Below are positions 7,074 to 14,558 of a stretch of 19,722 bases of DNA, one piece after another (positions within the stretch are counted from its first letter, which is position 1; every line of letters starts with the position of its first letter). Position numbers and translations under genes: made by a program. This DNA comes from JAGLTZ01 sp023135015 (lineage in GTDB: Bacteria; Blakebacterota; Blakebacteria; Blakebacterales; Blakebacteraceae), in assembly GCA_030631625.1 (NCBI GenBank), contig DAOVKT010000037.1:1-19722 (forward strand), given 5' to 3'. The notes under the pieces are model-generated. The model was not told where the DNA came from, searched no databases, and was given only the letters and a program-made list of their open reading frames with translations.

Positions 7074-7922
7074 ATGCCGATAGAAACAGATTCATTCCCT
7101 AGCGATCCGCTCCGACGCCTGGAAGCGATCATGTCAGCGCTTCGCGGTCCCGAAGGCTGTCCCTGGGACCGGGAGCAGGATCATAAAAGTCTTCGCACCA
7201 ACCTGCTGGAAGAGACATACGAGGTCCTGGACGTTCTGGACATGGATGGGGAGATCGACACAGCGCGGCTGGTTGAGGAACTTGGCGATCTCCTTCTCCA
7301 GATCATCTTCCACGCCCAGCTTGGTGCAGAGAGAAGCGATTTCGATCTCGACTCGATCGCCTCTGCCATCAATGAGAAACTGATCAGCAGGCACCCTCAC
7401 GTCTTTAACACGACAGCGGTATCGGGCACAGGTGAGGTCCTTCGGAACTGGGAGCGCCTGAAACTGAAGGAGGGAAAGGAATCCGCCCTCGACGGCGTTC
7501 CCGGGTCCCTGCCCGCGCTGCTGAGAGCGGCCCACCTGCTCTCAAAAGCAGAGCGTGCCGGATTCAGGTGGAGATCCCGCGATCAGGCTCTTTCGAAGGT
7601 CAGGGAGGAGTGGGAGGAATTCGAGGAGGCGATTGCCCGAGCTGGAGAAGGGGCAGAAGAGGCAACCCGTGAAGTGGAGAAAGAATTCGGCGATGTCCTG
7701 CTGGCCATGGTTAGCACCGTATTGGAATTCGGCATCGACCCCGAGGCCGCGCTACGCGGGGCTGCCCGGCGCTTCGAAGAGCGGTTCCGGCGCATGGAAA
7801 GGAGTCTGCCTGACGACGGAGTAAAGCTGGAGGACCTTGATACAGGCGCCCTTCTCGACTTATGGAATGATTCGCAGGAGGAGGGATCTTCTCAGGAATC
7901 TCCTGAGGACTTCGACTCGTAG
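7074..7922 (+). CDS. mazG: Nucleoside triphosphate pyrophosphohydrolase MazG
   Basis: MazG hydrolyses (d)NTPs to NMP and pyrophosphate, cleaning damaged or unwanted nucleotides; in E. coli it also affects ppGpp levels. The 282-residue protein has two MazG repeats. The first carries GCPWDREQDHKSLRTNLLEE (28-47), EExxE at 46-50 and EELGDLL (68-74). The second carries EEWEEFEEA (168-176) and EFGDVLL (194-200). HPHVF and WERLK between them are family landmarks. I chose the ATG at 7074, which leaves ten residues before the conserved PLRRLEAIM region. The frame is open further upstream, but that part overlaps the divergent gene. No clear Shine-Dalgarno is seen. The last 31 bases overlap the 3' end of plsC on the other strand. 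Confidence 0.93.
   Translation: MPIETDSFPSDPLRRLEAIMSALRGPEGCPWDREQDHKSLRTNLLEETYEVLDVLDMDGEIDTARLVEELGDLLLQIIFHAQLGAERSDFDLDSIASAINEKLISRHPHVFNTTAVSGTGEVLRNWERLKLKEGKESALDGVPGSLPALLRAAHLLSKAERAGFRWRSRDQALSKVREEWEEFEEAIARAGEGAEEATREVEKEFGDVLLAMVSTVLEFGIDPEAALRGAARRFEERFRRMERSLPDDGVKLEDLDTGALLDLWNDSQEEGSSQESPEDFDS
7891..7907. repeat. Perfect 7-bp inverted repeat in the mazG/plsC tail-to-tail overlap
   Basis: CTCAGGA, a 3-base loop ATC, then TCCTGAG. It covers the plsC stop codon and the C-terminal coding end of mazG. Six T residues occur on plus at 7926-7931, but 18 nt beyond the stem, too far for a standard intrinsic terminator. It may simply slow or end convergent transcripts. Confidence 0.45.
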
Positions 7923-8629
7923 CTCTTTTTTGTCTCGGCAATCCACTGCCGGGTCTCGTCCCGCAGTCTGGTACGATCCCCCATTTCGAGACTTTCCGTC
8001 TCAATCGGCTCACCTACAACCAGAATGATCTCCCCCTTCTTGATGAGCCAGCGCCTCGCCCCCAGGACATTCTCGGCCCCGATCAGGGCTATCGGAACGA
8101 TCGGCACACCGGCCTGGATCGCCAGGCGGTAACCTCCCGTCTTGAACGCACCTACCTCCCCGGTACGGCTTCTTGTCCCTTCAGCAAACACGAATACACT
8201 GACGCCCTTCTTGATCACACGTGCAGCAGGCTTCAGGCTCAATCTTGCTTTCCTTAAGTGTTTCCGGTCTACGGGAACGAAACCTTCCGCATGCAGGAGC
8301 CATCCAAAAACAGGTATCCGAAAAAGTGAATGTTTGGTCATCATCCGGACCCTGCCGGGCAGCACCGCAATACTGACTGGGATATCGAGTGTGCTCTGGT
8401 GGTTGGCGATATAAACAACTGGCCCTTCGTCGGGGATTTTTTCGACGCCAATTGCCCGGTACCTCACACCGGCAAGCCTTAATGAGACGCGAGCCCACCA
8501 GCGGATCAGTCTCACTGTATACTGCCTGCCCCCCGGCAGGAACAGTGCGACAAGCGCCACTGAGGCAGCGAGGAATGTGAAGATGAACACTATCCCCCAG
8601 ATAATCCTGCTGCGCAGATGTTGGATCAT
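7892..8629 (-). CDS. plsC: 1-acyl-sn-glycerol-3-phosphate acyltransferase (PlsC family)
   Basis: This membrane enzyme acylates lysophosphatidic acid to phosphatidic acid in phospholipid synthesis. In the 245-residue chain an N-terminal membrane segment (about 9-31) is followed by the acyltransferase motifs. These are NHQSTLD (H77 and D82 as the catalytic HX4D pair), GFVPVDR (116-122), FAEGTRS (138-144, one Pro-to-Ala change from the usual FPEGTRS) and VPIVPIAL. I chose ATG 8629 because AGGGAG lies ten bases upstream; the open frame extends to 8710 without support. It is divergent from the PPC-domain gene and convergent with mazG, overlapping it by 31 bp. It may alternatively be a related lysophospholipid or lipid A-type acyltransferase. 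Confidence 0.9.
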   Translation of the reverse strand: MIQHLRSRIIWGIVFIFTFLAASVALVALFLPGGRQYTVRLIRWWARVSLRLAGVRYRAIGVEKIPDEGPVVYIANHQSTLDIPVSIAVLPGRVRMMTKHSLFRIPVFGWLLHAEGFVPVDRKHLRKARLSLKPAARVIKKGVSVFVFAEGTRSRTGEVGAFKTGGYRLAIQAGVPIVPIALIGAENVLGARRWLIKKGEIILVVGEPIETESLEMGDRTRLRDETRQWIAETKKSYESKSSGDS

Positions 8630-8687
8630 CCGGATATGTCTCCCTGATCTCAATCGGCCTCTACAGGTTTTTCGCATCCGGCCGGTG

Positions 8688-8716
8688 TTGGCAACAACCC
8701 GGAACCGCAATATCTT
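8688..8716 (+). promoter_or_regulatory. Candidate sigma70-type promoter for the PPC/DUF296 gene
   Basis: On plus: TTGGCA (8688-8693, five of six), a 17-nt spacer, and TATCTT (8711-8716, four of six). Transcription would start near 8723 and give a leader of about 34 nt that contains the AAGGAA Shine-Dalgarno of the gene at 8757. Confidence 0.55.
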
Positions 8717-8756
8717 CGAACCGCTACATTCAACACCTTACTGGAAGGAACATCAA

Positions 8757-9179
8757 ATGCTCCAGCGGCCTTTTAATGGAGGCTGGGTTATCCGGCTCGA
8801 AACCGGAGAATCTGTTCTCGATGCTATCACGGCATTCTGCGAAGATCAGCAAATAGCCGCAGGTACGTTCACCGGCATAGGCGCCATAATGCAGGCACGC
8901 CTCGGCTACTACGATCAGGGGAGAGGCAGTTATGTGGACCACAACTTCGACCAGGAGCTGGAGGTTGTTTCACTCACAGGCAACATCAGCCGCAAAAGCG
9001 ATGGAACGCTATTCCCCCATACCCACTGTGTTCTGAGCGACAAGGAAATGAAGGTGGTCGGGGGCCACTTGTTTGAAGCCGTTGTCGGGCCCACCCTCGA
9101 GATATATTTGTGGACGGTCCCTGGGGAAATACACAGAGCTACCCCTCCCGGCCAGTCACTCGAATTGTTGGACCTTTAG
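8757..9179 (+). CDS. PPC/DUF296 domain protein
   Basis: A single-domain protein of 140 residues matching the PPC/PCC (DUF296) family. This family is found alone in bacteria and archaea and fused to AT-hooks in plant DNA-binding proteins; the bacterial role is not settled. Landmarks are the N-terminal LETGESVLDAITAFCED, GTFTGIGAI (36-44), LGYYD and VSLTGNIS. The conserved histidines H88, H90 (PHTH) and H104 (GGHLFEAVVGPTLEI) form the likely metal site. I chose ATG 8757, which has AAGGAA seven bases upstream; upstream codons in frame are unlike the family. A candidate promoter precedes it. It appears monocistronic and is convergent with the CarD-like gene. Confidence 0.88.
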   Translation: MLQRPFNGGWVIRLETGESVLDAITAFCEDQQIAAGTFTGIGAIMQARLGYYDQGRGSYVDHNFDQELEVVSLTGNISRKSDGTLFPHTHCVLSDKEMKVVGGHLFEAVVGPTLEIYLWTVPGEIHRATPPGQSLELLDL

Positions 9180-9189
9180 CGGAAAAGAG

Positions 9190-9224
9190 CTATTTCAGTC
9201 CGAAAGCGATCTATTTCAGTCCGA
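9190..9224. repeat. Two-copy direct repeat at the end of the CarD-like gene
   Basis: The 14-base word CTATTTCAGTCCGA occurs at 9190-9203 and again at 9211-9224, period 21. The second copy contains the CarD-like stop codon (TCA on plus, 9216-9218). The first copy lies in the 36-nt convergent gap. This suggests a local tandem duplication of the gene's end. No terminator hairpin is evident here. Confidence 0.6.
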
Positions 9225-9713
9225 CAATTGGTTTTCGATATATTTATGCGCATCCGCAATATCGCAGTCGCGGATCAGCGCAATTTCGCTCGCCAGTAGA
9301 TCGTAGGCCCTGCAGTATATCTTCCTCTCGGTCGACGAAATGGTGTCATCCAGGTAACCTGACCGGAGGTCCTTAACCGTCTGGGCGTATACCTTCAGGG
9401 TTCCCTGTTCGAGGCGGTTTTTCAGGAAGGTAACGCGGGATTTCCAGTCATTCGCCAGTCGACCCTTTCTGCCCCTGAGTATCTCGATAGCCTTCTTATT
9501 CTCCGCCTTGGTACCGGGCAGCCTCACATCAGCGACGTCCAGATTGGCTTTAGGGACGAAAACGCGGGAAGTGTTCAATAACAGTTCGATTTCATAGCAC
9601 TCGATTGCCTCTTCGGCAACATGCTTGGTCGTAATGTTTCTTATATAACCCCCACCCCATGTTGTATGTACGATCTTGTCGTTGATCTTTAACCCTTTGG
9701 TCATCGTCTGCAT
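9216..9713 (-). CDS. CarD/CdnL-family RNA polymerase-binding regulator
   Basis: A 165-residue protein of the CarD/CdnL/TRCF-RID family. These proteins bind the RNA polymerase beta subunit and stabilise open complexes, often at rRNA and stress promoters. The N-terminal Tudor-like part (about 7-65) has LKINDKIVHTTWGGGYIRNI, then YEIELLLNTSRVFVPKANLD. The helical C-terminal part has DWKSRVTFLKNRLEQGTL, AQTVKDL and SSTERKIYCRAYDLLASEIA, matching family conserved positions. ATG 9713 follows AGGGGGA with a 7-nt spacer, so I keep it over the ATG three codons in. It lies 115 nt after the glycosyltransferase in the same direction; that gap has a weak inverted repeat (9764-9769/9790-9795) but no convincing promoter. 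Global versus local role cannot be told from sequence. Confidence 0.85.
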   Translation of the reverse strand: MQTMTKGLKINDKIVHTTWGGGYIRNITTKHVAEEAIECYEIELLLNTSRVFVPKANLDVADVRLPGTKAENKKAIEILRGRKGRLANDWKSRVTFLKNRLEQGTLKVYAQTVKDLRSGYLDDTISSTERKIYCRAYDLLASEIALIRDCDIADAHKYIENQLSD

Positions 9714-9828
9714 TCACAAATCCCCCTGTCAGCCATACAATCACAACGCGGATGGATTTTGCTAATAGCTACGGGTATTCGGGCATTTGGCTATTGTGGA
9801 ACAACCTTCAAGTATGCGGTGTAAGTGC

Positions 9829-10881
9829 TTATAAATCAAGGTCTTTCTGCGCCTGGACCCTTTCTAAAAGATCGTCAAGCGCTTCTATAACCAGTTCCGG
9901 TTTCATCTGATCGAGACAGTACCTCTTACCACGCCAGCAGGGGTGTTTACCGTGTTTGCTGCAAGGACTGCAAAAGAGCCCGAGGTGAACCCACGATGCA
10001 TTCCTCCCTAAAGGTGCAAATCCAAGCTCGGGGCTGGTAGGACCGAAAATCCCCACCACAGGCACTCCCACAGCTGCTGCTACGTGCATCGGCCCCGAAT
10101 CATTTGCCACAACGGCGTCGGCCGCCGCAAGAGCCGAAGCCAGCCCCATCGCATCCTCATGAGGTTCGCTAAGACGAACGCCCTCAACACCGGCCTGGTT
10201 CACGACTTCCGCAGCTATTTTCTCTCTGCCGGGAGGAGGCATAAGCACAGGAATATCGCCGCGCCATGCGAGCATCTGGGCGAGTTCAGAGAAATAGGCA
10301 TTAGGCCATTGCTTGGGTGGATGCTTCGCGCCGGGCAGAAGCACCACCAGACGGCCATCCAGCTCTCCCTGTAGCCTCTCCCGCCACTGCCGGCCCCGCT
10401 GTAAATCCTCGTCTTTCAGATATAACCTGGGGATGGAATCGGGATCCGATCCAACCTTGCCTTCCCACCCCACCACCTCCAGGTACCGCTCGACAACCGG
10501 CCGCATACCTTTCCGGGCGCCAAACCTTGGACGGGCTATAACCGTGAATCTCCGAAACCGATCCTGGCTGTAGCGGAAAGTAGGGACGCCCGAGAAAATA
10601 GAAATGAGACGGCTGCGCAGCGACCTGTGCAGATCCACAAACAGATCGAAATCACCGTTTCTGACCCAATCAACTACCGATTTGAAGGACTCCGTGCGGG
10701 GATCGAAAGCCCTGACCTCGTCCAGGTGCGGGTTTGCCCTGTGAAGCTCTGCATATTCCATTTTCGTGAGGAAAGTGGTGTGAACACCAGGCCTGCTCTT
10801 TTTCAGGATTTTAAATACCGGCGCTGTCAAAATAACGTCGCCCAGACTGGAGAATCGGACGACAAGAACCCGCCTGTTCAC
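9829..10881 (-). CDS. Glycosyltransferase family 9 (heptosyltransferase-like)
   Basis: A 350-residue GT-B fold enzyme of the ADP-heptose:LPS heptosyltransferase family, presumably acting at the inner membrane on lipid-linked core saccharide. The N-terminal motif is RVLVVRFSSLGDVILTAPV, where the family has IRxxxLGDVxxxxP. VDLHRSLRSR lies around 82-91. The nucleotide-sugar domain has LLPGAKHPPKQWP and VANDSGPMHVAAAVGVPVVG (258-277), then FGPTSP. Four C-terminal cysteines (C304, C307, C315, C322) match a pattern common in this family. The start is a GTG at 10881 overlapping the stop of the upstream gene by four bases (GTGA), so the two are probably coupled. The sugar donor may be heptose or another sugar; I cannot tell which. 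Confidence 0.9.
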   Translation of the reverse strand: MNRRVLVVRFSSLGDVILTAPVFKILKKSRPGVHTTFLTKMEYAELHRANPHLDEVRAFDPRTESFKSVVDWVRNGDFDLFVDLHRSLRSRLISIFSGVPTFRYSQDRFRRFTVIARPRFGARKGMRPVVERYLEVVGWEGKVGSDPDSIPRLYLKDEDLQRGRQWRERLQGELDGRLVVLLPGAKHPPKQWPNAYFSELAQMLAWRGDIPVLMPPPGREKIAAEVVNQAGVEGVRLSEPHEDAMGLASALAAADAVVANDSGPMHVAAAVGVPVVGIFGPTSPELGFAPLGRNASWVHLGLFCSPCSKHGKHPCWRGKRYCLDQMKPELVIEALDDLLERVQAQKDLDL

Positions 10882-11435
10882 ACAGTTCCAGCCTTGCAGA
10901 TTGGAGCCAGGGTATCTGCCAGCCCTTTCATGACTTCGTCTTTTTCCTTGAGACGTATCATCAGGTTATATGACCTGCCGCGCATGCGGCCGGTATCGTT
11001 GACCCCCATCCGCAGAGGCACCCGGGAACGCCCGAGGAGATAAGGAACGAACGGGTGTGAATCCATGCTCAGGTCGATAGCGAGATCGTAGGCCCGTTCG
11101 CGCAGCTGGCCGACCAGATCCCTGCGCGGCAGACCTAAAGGAGAGACATCCTCAACAGTCGCCCTGACGATTCCTATCCCCTTGAACCCGTTCTCGGTCG
11201 TGGGAACCGAGCCTCCCATGAAGAGAAGATCGAGCGTCCACTGCGGAAAGTCCGATTTGAATTGGAAAATCTGCGGCAGTACACGCTGCCTCTCCTCTTC
11301 GTGAAGGGGCAGCACCAGAAGAACCCGCTCCACCACGTTCAGGGCGTCCCCCATCCGCACCACAGGCCTCCTGTCCCGGCCTACGACGGCTATAGGGATC
11401 ACGAGTTTGGAGAGAAGCCACTTCACACCCTGCAT
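10878..11435 (-). CDS. Uncharacterised protein resembling the N-terminal half of a GT-B/GT9 glycosyltransferase
   Basis: A 185-residue protein I do not firmly recognise. It has alternating hydrophobic strands and helices typical of a Rossmann-like half: VERVLLVLPLHEEERQRVLP, WTLDLLFMGG and YDLAIDLSMDSHPFVPYLLG, then VPLRMGVNDTGR and SYNLMIRLKEKDE. The YDLAIDL...LLGRS..PLRMG stretch recalls the end of the acceptor-binding domain of GT9 enzymes. No nucleotide-sugar DSGPxH domain is present. ATG 11435 is preceded by GGAGGA with a 9-nt spacer, so I prefer it to ATG 11453. Its stop overlaps the GT9 start by four bases, so the two products may work together, perhaps as a heteromer. A degenerate partner gene is also possible. 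Confidence 0.6.
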   Translation of the reverse strand: MQGVKWLLSKLVIPIAVVGRDRRPVVRMGDALNVVERVLLVLPLHEEERQRVLPQIFQFKSDFPQWTLDLLFMGGSVPTTENGFKGIGIVRATVEDVSPLGLPRRDLVGQLRERAYDLAIDLSMDSHPFVPYLLGRSRVPLRMGVNDTGRMRGRSYNLMIRLKEKDEVMKGLADTLAPICKAGTV

Positions 11436-11506
11436 CAGGTACTGTCCTCCCATAAAATTCGAGCGGTCAACTTCATCATTACTTCGGCAGGATAGCCGGT
11501 CTTCAT
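11435..11506 (-). CDS. Possible 23-codon minigene bridging secA and the next gene
   Basis: An ATG at 11506 overlaps the secA stop as ATGA. The frame runs 23 codons (MKTGYPAEV...) to a TGA at 11437-11435, which overlaps the ATG at 11435 as TGATG. There is no strong Shine-Dalgarno site, so translation would depend on reinitiation after secA. It could be a coupling element rather than a functional peptide, or chance. Confidence 0.3.
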   Translation of the reverse strand: MKTGYPAEVMMKLTARILWEDST

Positions 11507-14502
11507 CGTCCGTGGCAATGCTTGTACTTCTTGCCCGAACCGCAAGGGCACGGATCGTTCCTCCCCGGCTCTTTCTCTACGACAATTGGTCGGCGTTTGT
11601 CCGGTGCGGGGCCCGCAGCAGCAGCTCCTCTGGTCTCTCCCTGCGCCTGCTCTGCTCCCTCTTTTGAAATCGCACCCCTGAAGGCCATTCCAACCGCATC
11701 CTGGTGCACTTCCTGGACCCTACTCCCCCTGACCTGTCTGGCCTGCTGCTGCAGGAGCTGGCTTTCTACTGCTACCGATTCCCTGAAGAGCAGCTGCAGC
11801 GTCTCACGGGTCAGTGCCGCGAGCATATCCATGTAAAGATAGTACGCTTCCTGCTTGTACTCCACGAGAGGGTCCTTCTGGCCGTAGGCCCGGAGACTGA
11901 TTCCCTCCTTCAGCCGATCCATCTCGTATAGATGGTTCATCCACTTCTCATCCAGTACACGGAGGATGGCATACCTTTCAAGCCGCTCGGCGAATTCCTC
12001 ACCTAGAGCCTCTCTTTTACGCTCCCACGCCCGGCTCACGGTATCTGTTATTCTCTCTATCAGGGCTTCTTCGGTCATCTCCCCGCGGTCTTCGGCTTCT
12101 ATCTGAAGATCCAAGAAGCAGATTTCGAGCAGGTCGCGCTGCAGTCCTTCCCAATCCCACTCATCGGGATAAGCCTTCTCCTCCGTATACTTTTCGATCA
12201 TATCGTGGGCCAGGTCGAGGATCAGTTCCTGCACATCCTCAGTCAGTGATCCCTCCTCCAAAGACCTCGCCCGGCGGGTGTATATCACCTCGCGCTGGGT
12301 ATTCATTACATCGTCGTATTCGAGGAGCCGCTTTCGAATGGAGAAGTTCTGCATCTCGACACGCTGCTGGGCACGTCCGATGGCTTTGGTGACCATGGAG
12401 TGCGTGATTACTTCCCCCTCCTCCAGCCCCAGCTTGTCCATCACACCCGCAATACGGTCGGAACCGAAAAGCCGCATCAGGTCGTCTTCGAGGGAAAGGT
12501 GGAATCGGCTTGAGCCGTGATCACCCTGCCTGCCGGAGCGCCCGCGGAGCTGGCGGTCGATGCGCCGCGCTTCGTGACGCTCGGTTGCAAGGATGTGCAA
12601 ACCACCCAATTCGACCACACCCTCGCCCAGCTTGATGTCGGTCCCCCTCCCCGCCATGTTTGTGGCGATCGTCACCGATCCCTTATGGCCCGCCTTGGCA
12701 ACTATCTCGGCTTCCCGCTGGTGATGCTTTGCATTCAGGACGTCGTGCGGGATCCCGGCCCGTTTAAGCAGCCTCGACAGGGTTTCCGAGATCTCTACGC
12801 TGGTCGTGCCTACCAGAACGGGACGCTGTGATCGGTAGCACTCGCTGATCTCGTCGACCACCGTATTGAATTTCTCCCGCTTGGTGCGGAAGATTACGTC
12901 TTCGTAGTCGGTACGGATCACCGGCTCGTTGGTAGGGATCACCAGCACGTCCAGCTTGTAGATCTCCCAGAACTCGCCGGCCTCGGTCTCGGCGGTACCG
13001 GTCATTCCGGCCAGCGTCTCATACATCCTGAAGTAGTTCTGGATTGTAATCGTGGCCAGAGTCTGGGTTTCCTTCTCGATCCGGACCCCTTCCTTGGCCT
13101 CCAGTGCCTGGTGCAATCCTTCCGAGTACCTCCTGCCCGGCATCAGGCGGCCGGTGAACTCGTCCACGATGATCACCTGGCCGTCCTGGACGACGTAGTC
13201 GACGTCGATTTCGAAGAGGGCGTACGCCTTCAGGAGCTGGTGGATATTGTGCAGGCGCTCACTCTTGTCAGCGTATTCACTGTGTATCTGCTCCCGGCGC
13301 AGTTCGGTCTCCTCCAGCGAGGTTTCGCCGCTCTGGGACCTGCCCTCCAGCTCGCTGAACTTTTCTGATAGGTCTGGAAGTACGAAGAGATCAGGGTCGT
13401 TGGGGCTGAGGTTCTGGCGGCCTTTCTCCTGCAGGTCTACAGTATTCGCCTTCTCGTCGATGGCGTAGAAGAGATTCTCATCGAGGGTATGCATCTTCTT
13501 CTCACGGAGGAAATCATTCTCCGCCCGTTCGATCAGCTTGATGATACCCGTCTCTTTCTTCAGCTTCATCAGGCGGTTGTGCTTGGGGGCTCCCCTCTGC
13601 ACTATCAGAAGCTTGATACCAGCCTGGTATTCCCTCTCGGAATCTGCCTCCTCTTCACCCTCCTTCATCAATTCGTCCGCCTCGGCATACAGGGAATTTA
13701 CCAGCAGGGTCTGGGCTCGGACCAGACCCTGGACCTTCGGTTTGTACTCATCGAATTTGTGCGTACTCCGGTCCACGGGACCGGAGATGATCAGAGGAGT
13801 ACGGGCCTCGTCTACGAGAACGGAGTCGACCTCATCCACGATGGCGTAGTGGTGTTTCCTCTGTACCCGATGCTCGGCGGTTACAGCCATATTGTCGCGC
13901 AGATAGTCGAAGCCGAACTCATTGTTGGTTCCGTAGGTTATATCGGCGTTGTAGACCACCCTGCGTTCATCGGGGGTCATATCGTGATGGATGACCCCCA
14001 CTTCCAGGCCGAGCCACTTGTAGATACCGCCCATCCACTCGGCATCCCTGCGTGCCAGATAATCGTTCACCGTTACAAGGTGGACGCCTTTGCCCTCCAG
14101 GGCTTTCAGGTATAGCGGCATTGTAGCAGCAAGCGTCTTCCCCTCACCCGTCGCCATCTCAGCTATCTTTCCCTGGTGTAGCGCTATTGCACCTATGAGC
14201 TGGACATCGTAGGGAACCATGTCCCACGCTACTTCTCGCCCGGTAACCATCCATTTCTGTCCGAGCAGCCGGCGGCAGGTCTCCTTTACCACGGCAAAAG
14301 CTTCCGAGAGCAGATCATCCGTGGTCTCTCCCGCGGCCAGCCTCTCCCTGAACTCGGGGGTCTTCCCCTTTAATTCCTCGTCAGAAAGGTCCCTATATTT
14401 CTCGAAGTACTTATTGATCTCTACAACCACTGGCTGCAGCTTCTTGATCTCCCGCTGATGTTTGGTTCCGAAGATCTTTTTATAAATCTGGGCGAATATC
14501 AC
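11503..14502 (-). CDS. secA: Preprotein translocase ATPase SecA
   Basis: SecA drives export of unfolded preproteins through SecYEG using ATP. The 999-residue chain is longer than the ~840-900 of many SecA proteins. Walker A is MATGEGKT (116-123), and Walker B is DEVDSVLVDEAR (223-234). Further landmarks are FDEYKP and the preprotein cross-linking region with added acidic and basic sequence (about 260-400). NBD2 has VLVGTTSVE, TNMAGRGTDIKLG and RQLRGRSGRQGD, and the scaffold has ESQ-like LLEYDDVMNTQR. The C-terminus carries the SEC-C zinc motif, with C985, C987, C996 and H997, which binds SecB and ribosomes. The added cross-linking sequence resembles FCB-group SecA. GTG 14502 has AGGGGG nine bases upstream, directly after a strong hairpin. 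Confidence 0.97.
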   Translation of the reverse strand: MIFAQIYKKIFGTKHQREIKKLQPVVVEINKYFEKYRDLSDEELKGKTPEFRERLAAGETTDDLLSEAFAVVKETCRRLLGQKWMVTGREVAWDMVPYDVQLIGAIALHQGKIAEMATGEGKTLAATMPLYLKALEGKGVHLVTVNDYLARRDAEWMGGIYKWLGLEVGVIHHDMTPDERRVVYNADITYGTNNEFGFDYLRDNMAVTAEHRVQRKHHYAIVDEVDSVLVDEARTPLIISGPVDRSTHKFDEYKPKVQGLVRAQTLLVNSLYAEADELMKEGEEEADSEREYQAGIKLLIVQRGAPKHNRLMKLKKETGIIKLIERAENDFLREKKMHTLDENLFYAIDEKANTVDLQEKGRQNLSPNDPDLFVLPDLSEKFSELEGRSQSGETSLEETELRREQIHSEYADKSERLHNIHQLLKAYALFEIDVDYVVQDGQVIIVDEFTGRLMPGRRYSEGLHQALEAKEGVRIEKETQTLATITIQNYFRMYETLAGMTGTAETEAGEFWEIYKLDVLVIPTNEPVIRTDYEDVIFRTKREKFNTVVDEISECYRSQRPVLVGTTSVEISETLSRLLKRAGIPHDVLNAKHHQREAEIVAKAGHKGSVTIATNMAGRGTDIKLGEGVVELGGLHILATERHEARRIDRQLRGRSGRQGDHGSSRFHLSLEDDLMRLFGSDRIAGVMDKLGLEEGEVITHSMVTKAIGRAQQRVEMQNFSIRKRLLEYDDVMNTQREVIYTRRARSLEEGSLTEDVQELILDLAHDMIEKYTEEKAYPDEWDWEGLQRDLLEICFLDLQIEAEDRGEMTEEALIERITDTVSRAWERKREALGEEFAERLERYAILRVLDEKWMNHLYEMDRLKEGISLRAYGQKDPLVEYKQEAYYLYMDMLAALTRETLQLLFRESVAVESQLLQQQARQVRGSRVQEVHQDAVGMAFRGAISKEGAEQAQGETRGAAAAGPAPDKRRPIVVEKEPGRNDPCPCGSGKKYKHCHGR

Positions 14503-14516
14503 CTTTGTTTCCCCCT

Positions 14517-14537
14517 ACGGCCCCCCGCCGGGGCCGT
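14517..14537 (-). promoter_or_regulatory. GC-rich hairpin abutting the secA ribosome binding site
   Basis: ACGGCCCC and GGGGCCGT form a perfect 8-bp stem with a 5-base loop. On the mRNA the stem ends exactly at the A of the AGGGGG Shine-Dalgarno (14516-14511). There is no U-run in either direction, so it is not a standard terminator. The CCCC of the 5' arm could alternatively pair with the Shine-Dalgarno G-run, so two structures may compete. It lies in the 56-nt gap between the phosphoesterase gene and secA. Confidence 0.55.
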
Positions 14538-14558
14538 CTCTGGCTTTGCCTGCTGCCT

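Noticed and set aside
9714..9828. Possible terminator or operator in the gap between the GT9 and CarD-like genes
   Set aside because: The inverted repeat AATAGC/GCTATT has only six pairs with a 20-nt loop and no T-run; too weak to annotate.
13489..14115. A 208-codon plus frame inside secA
   Set aside because: Antisense to unmistakable SecA motifs; no start signal or family match.
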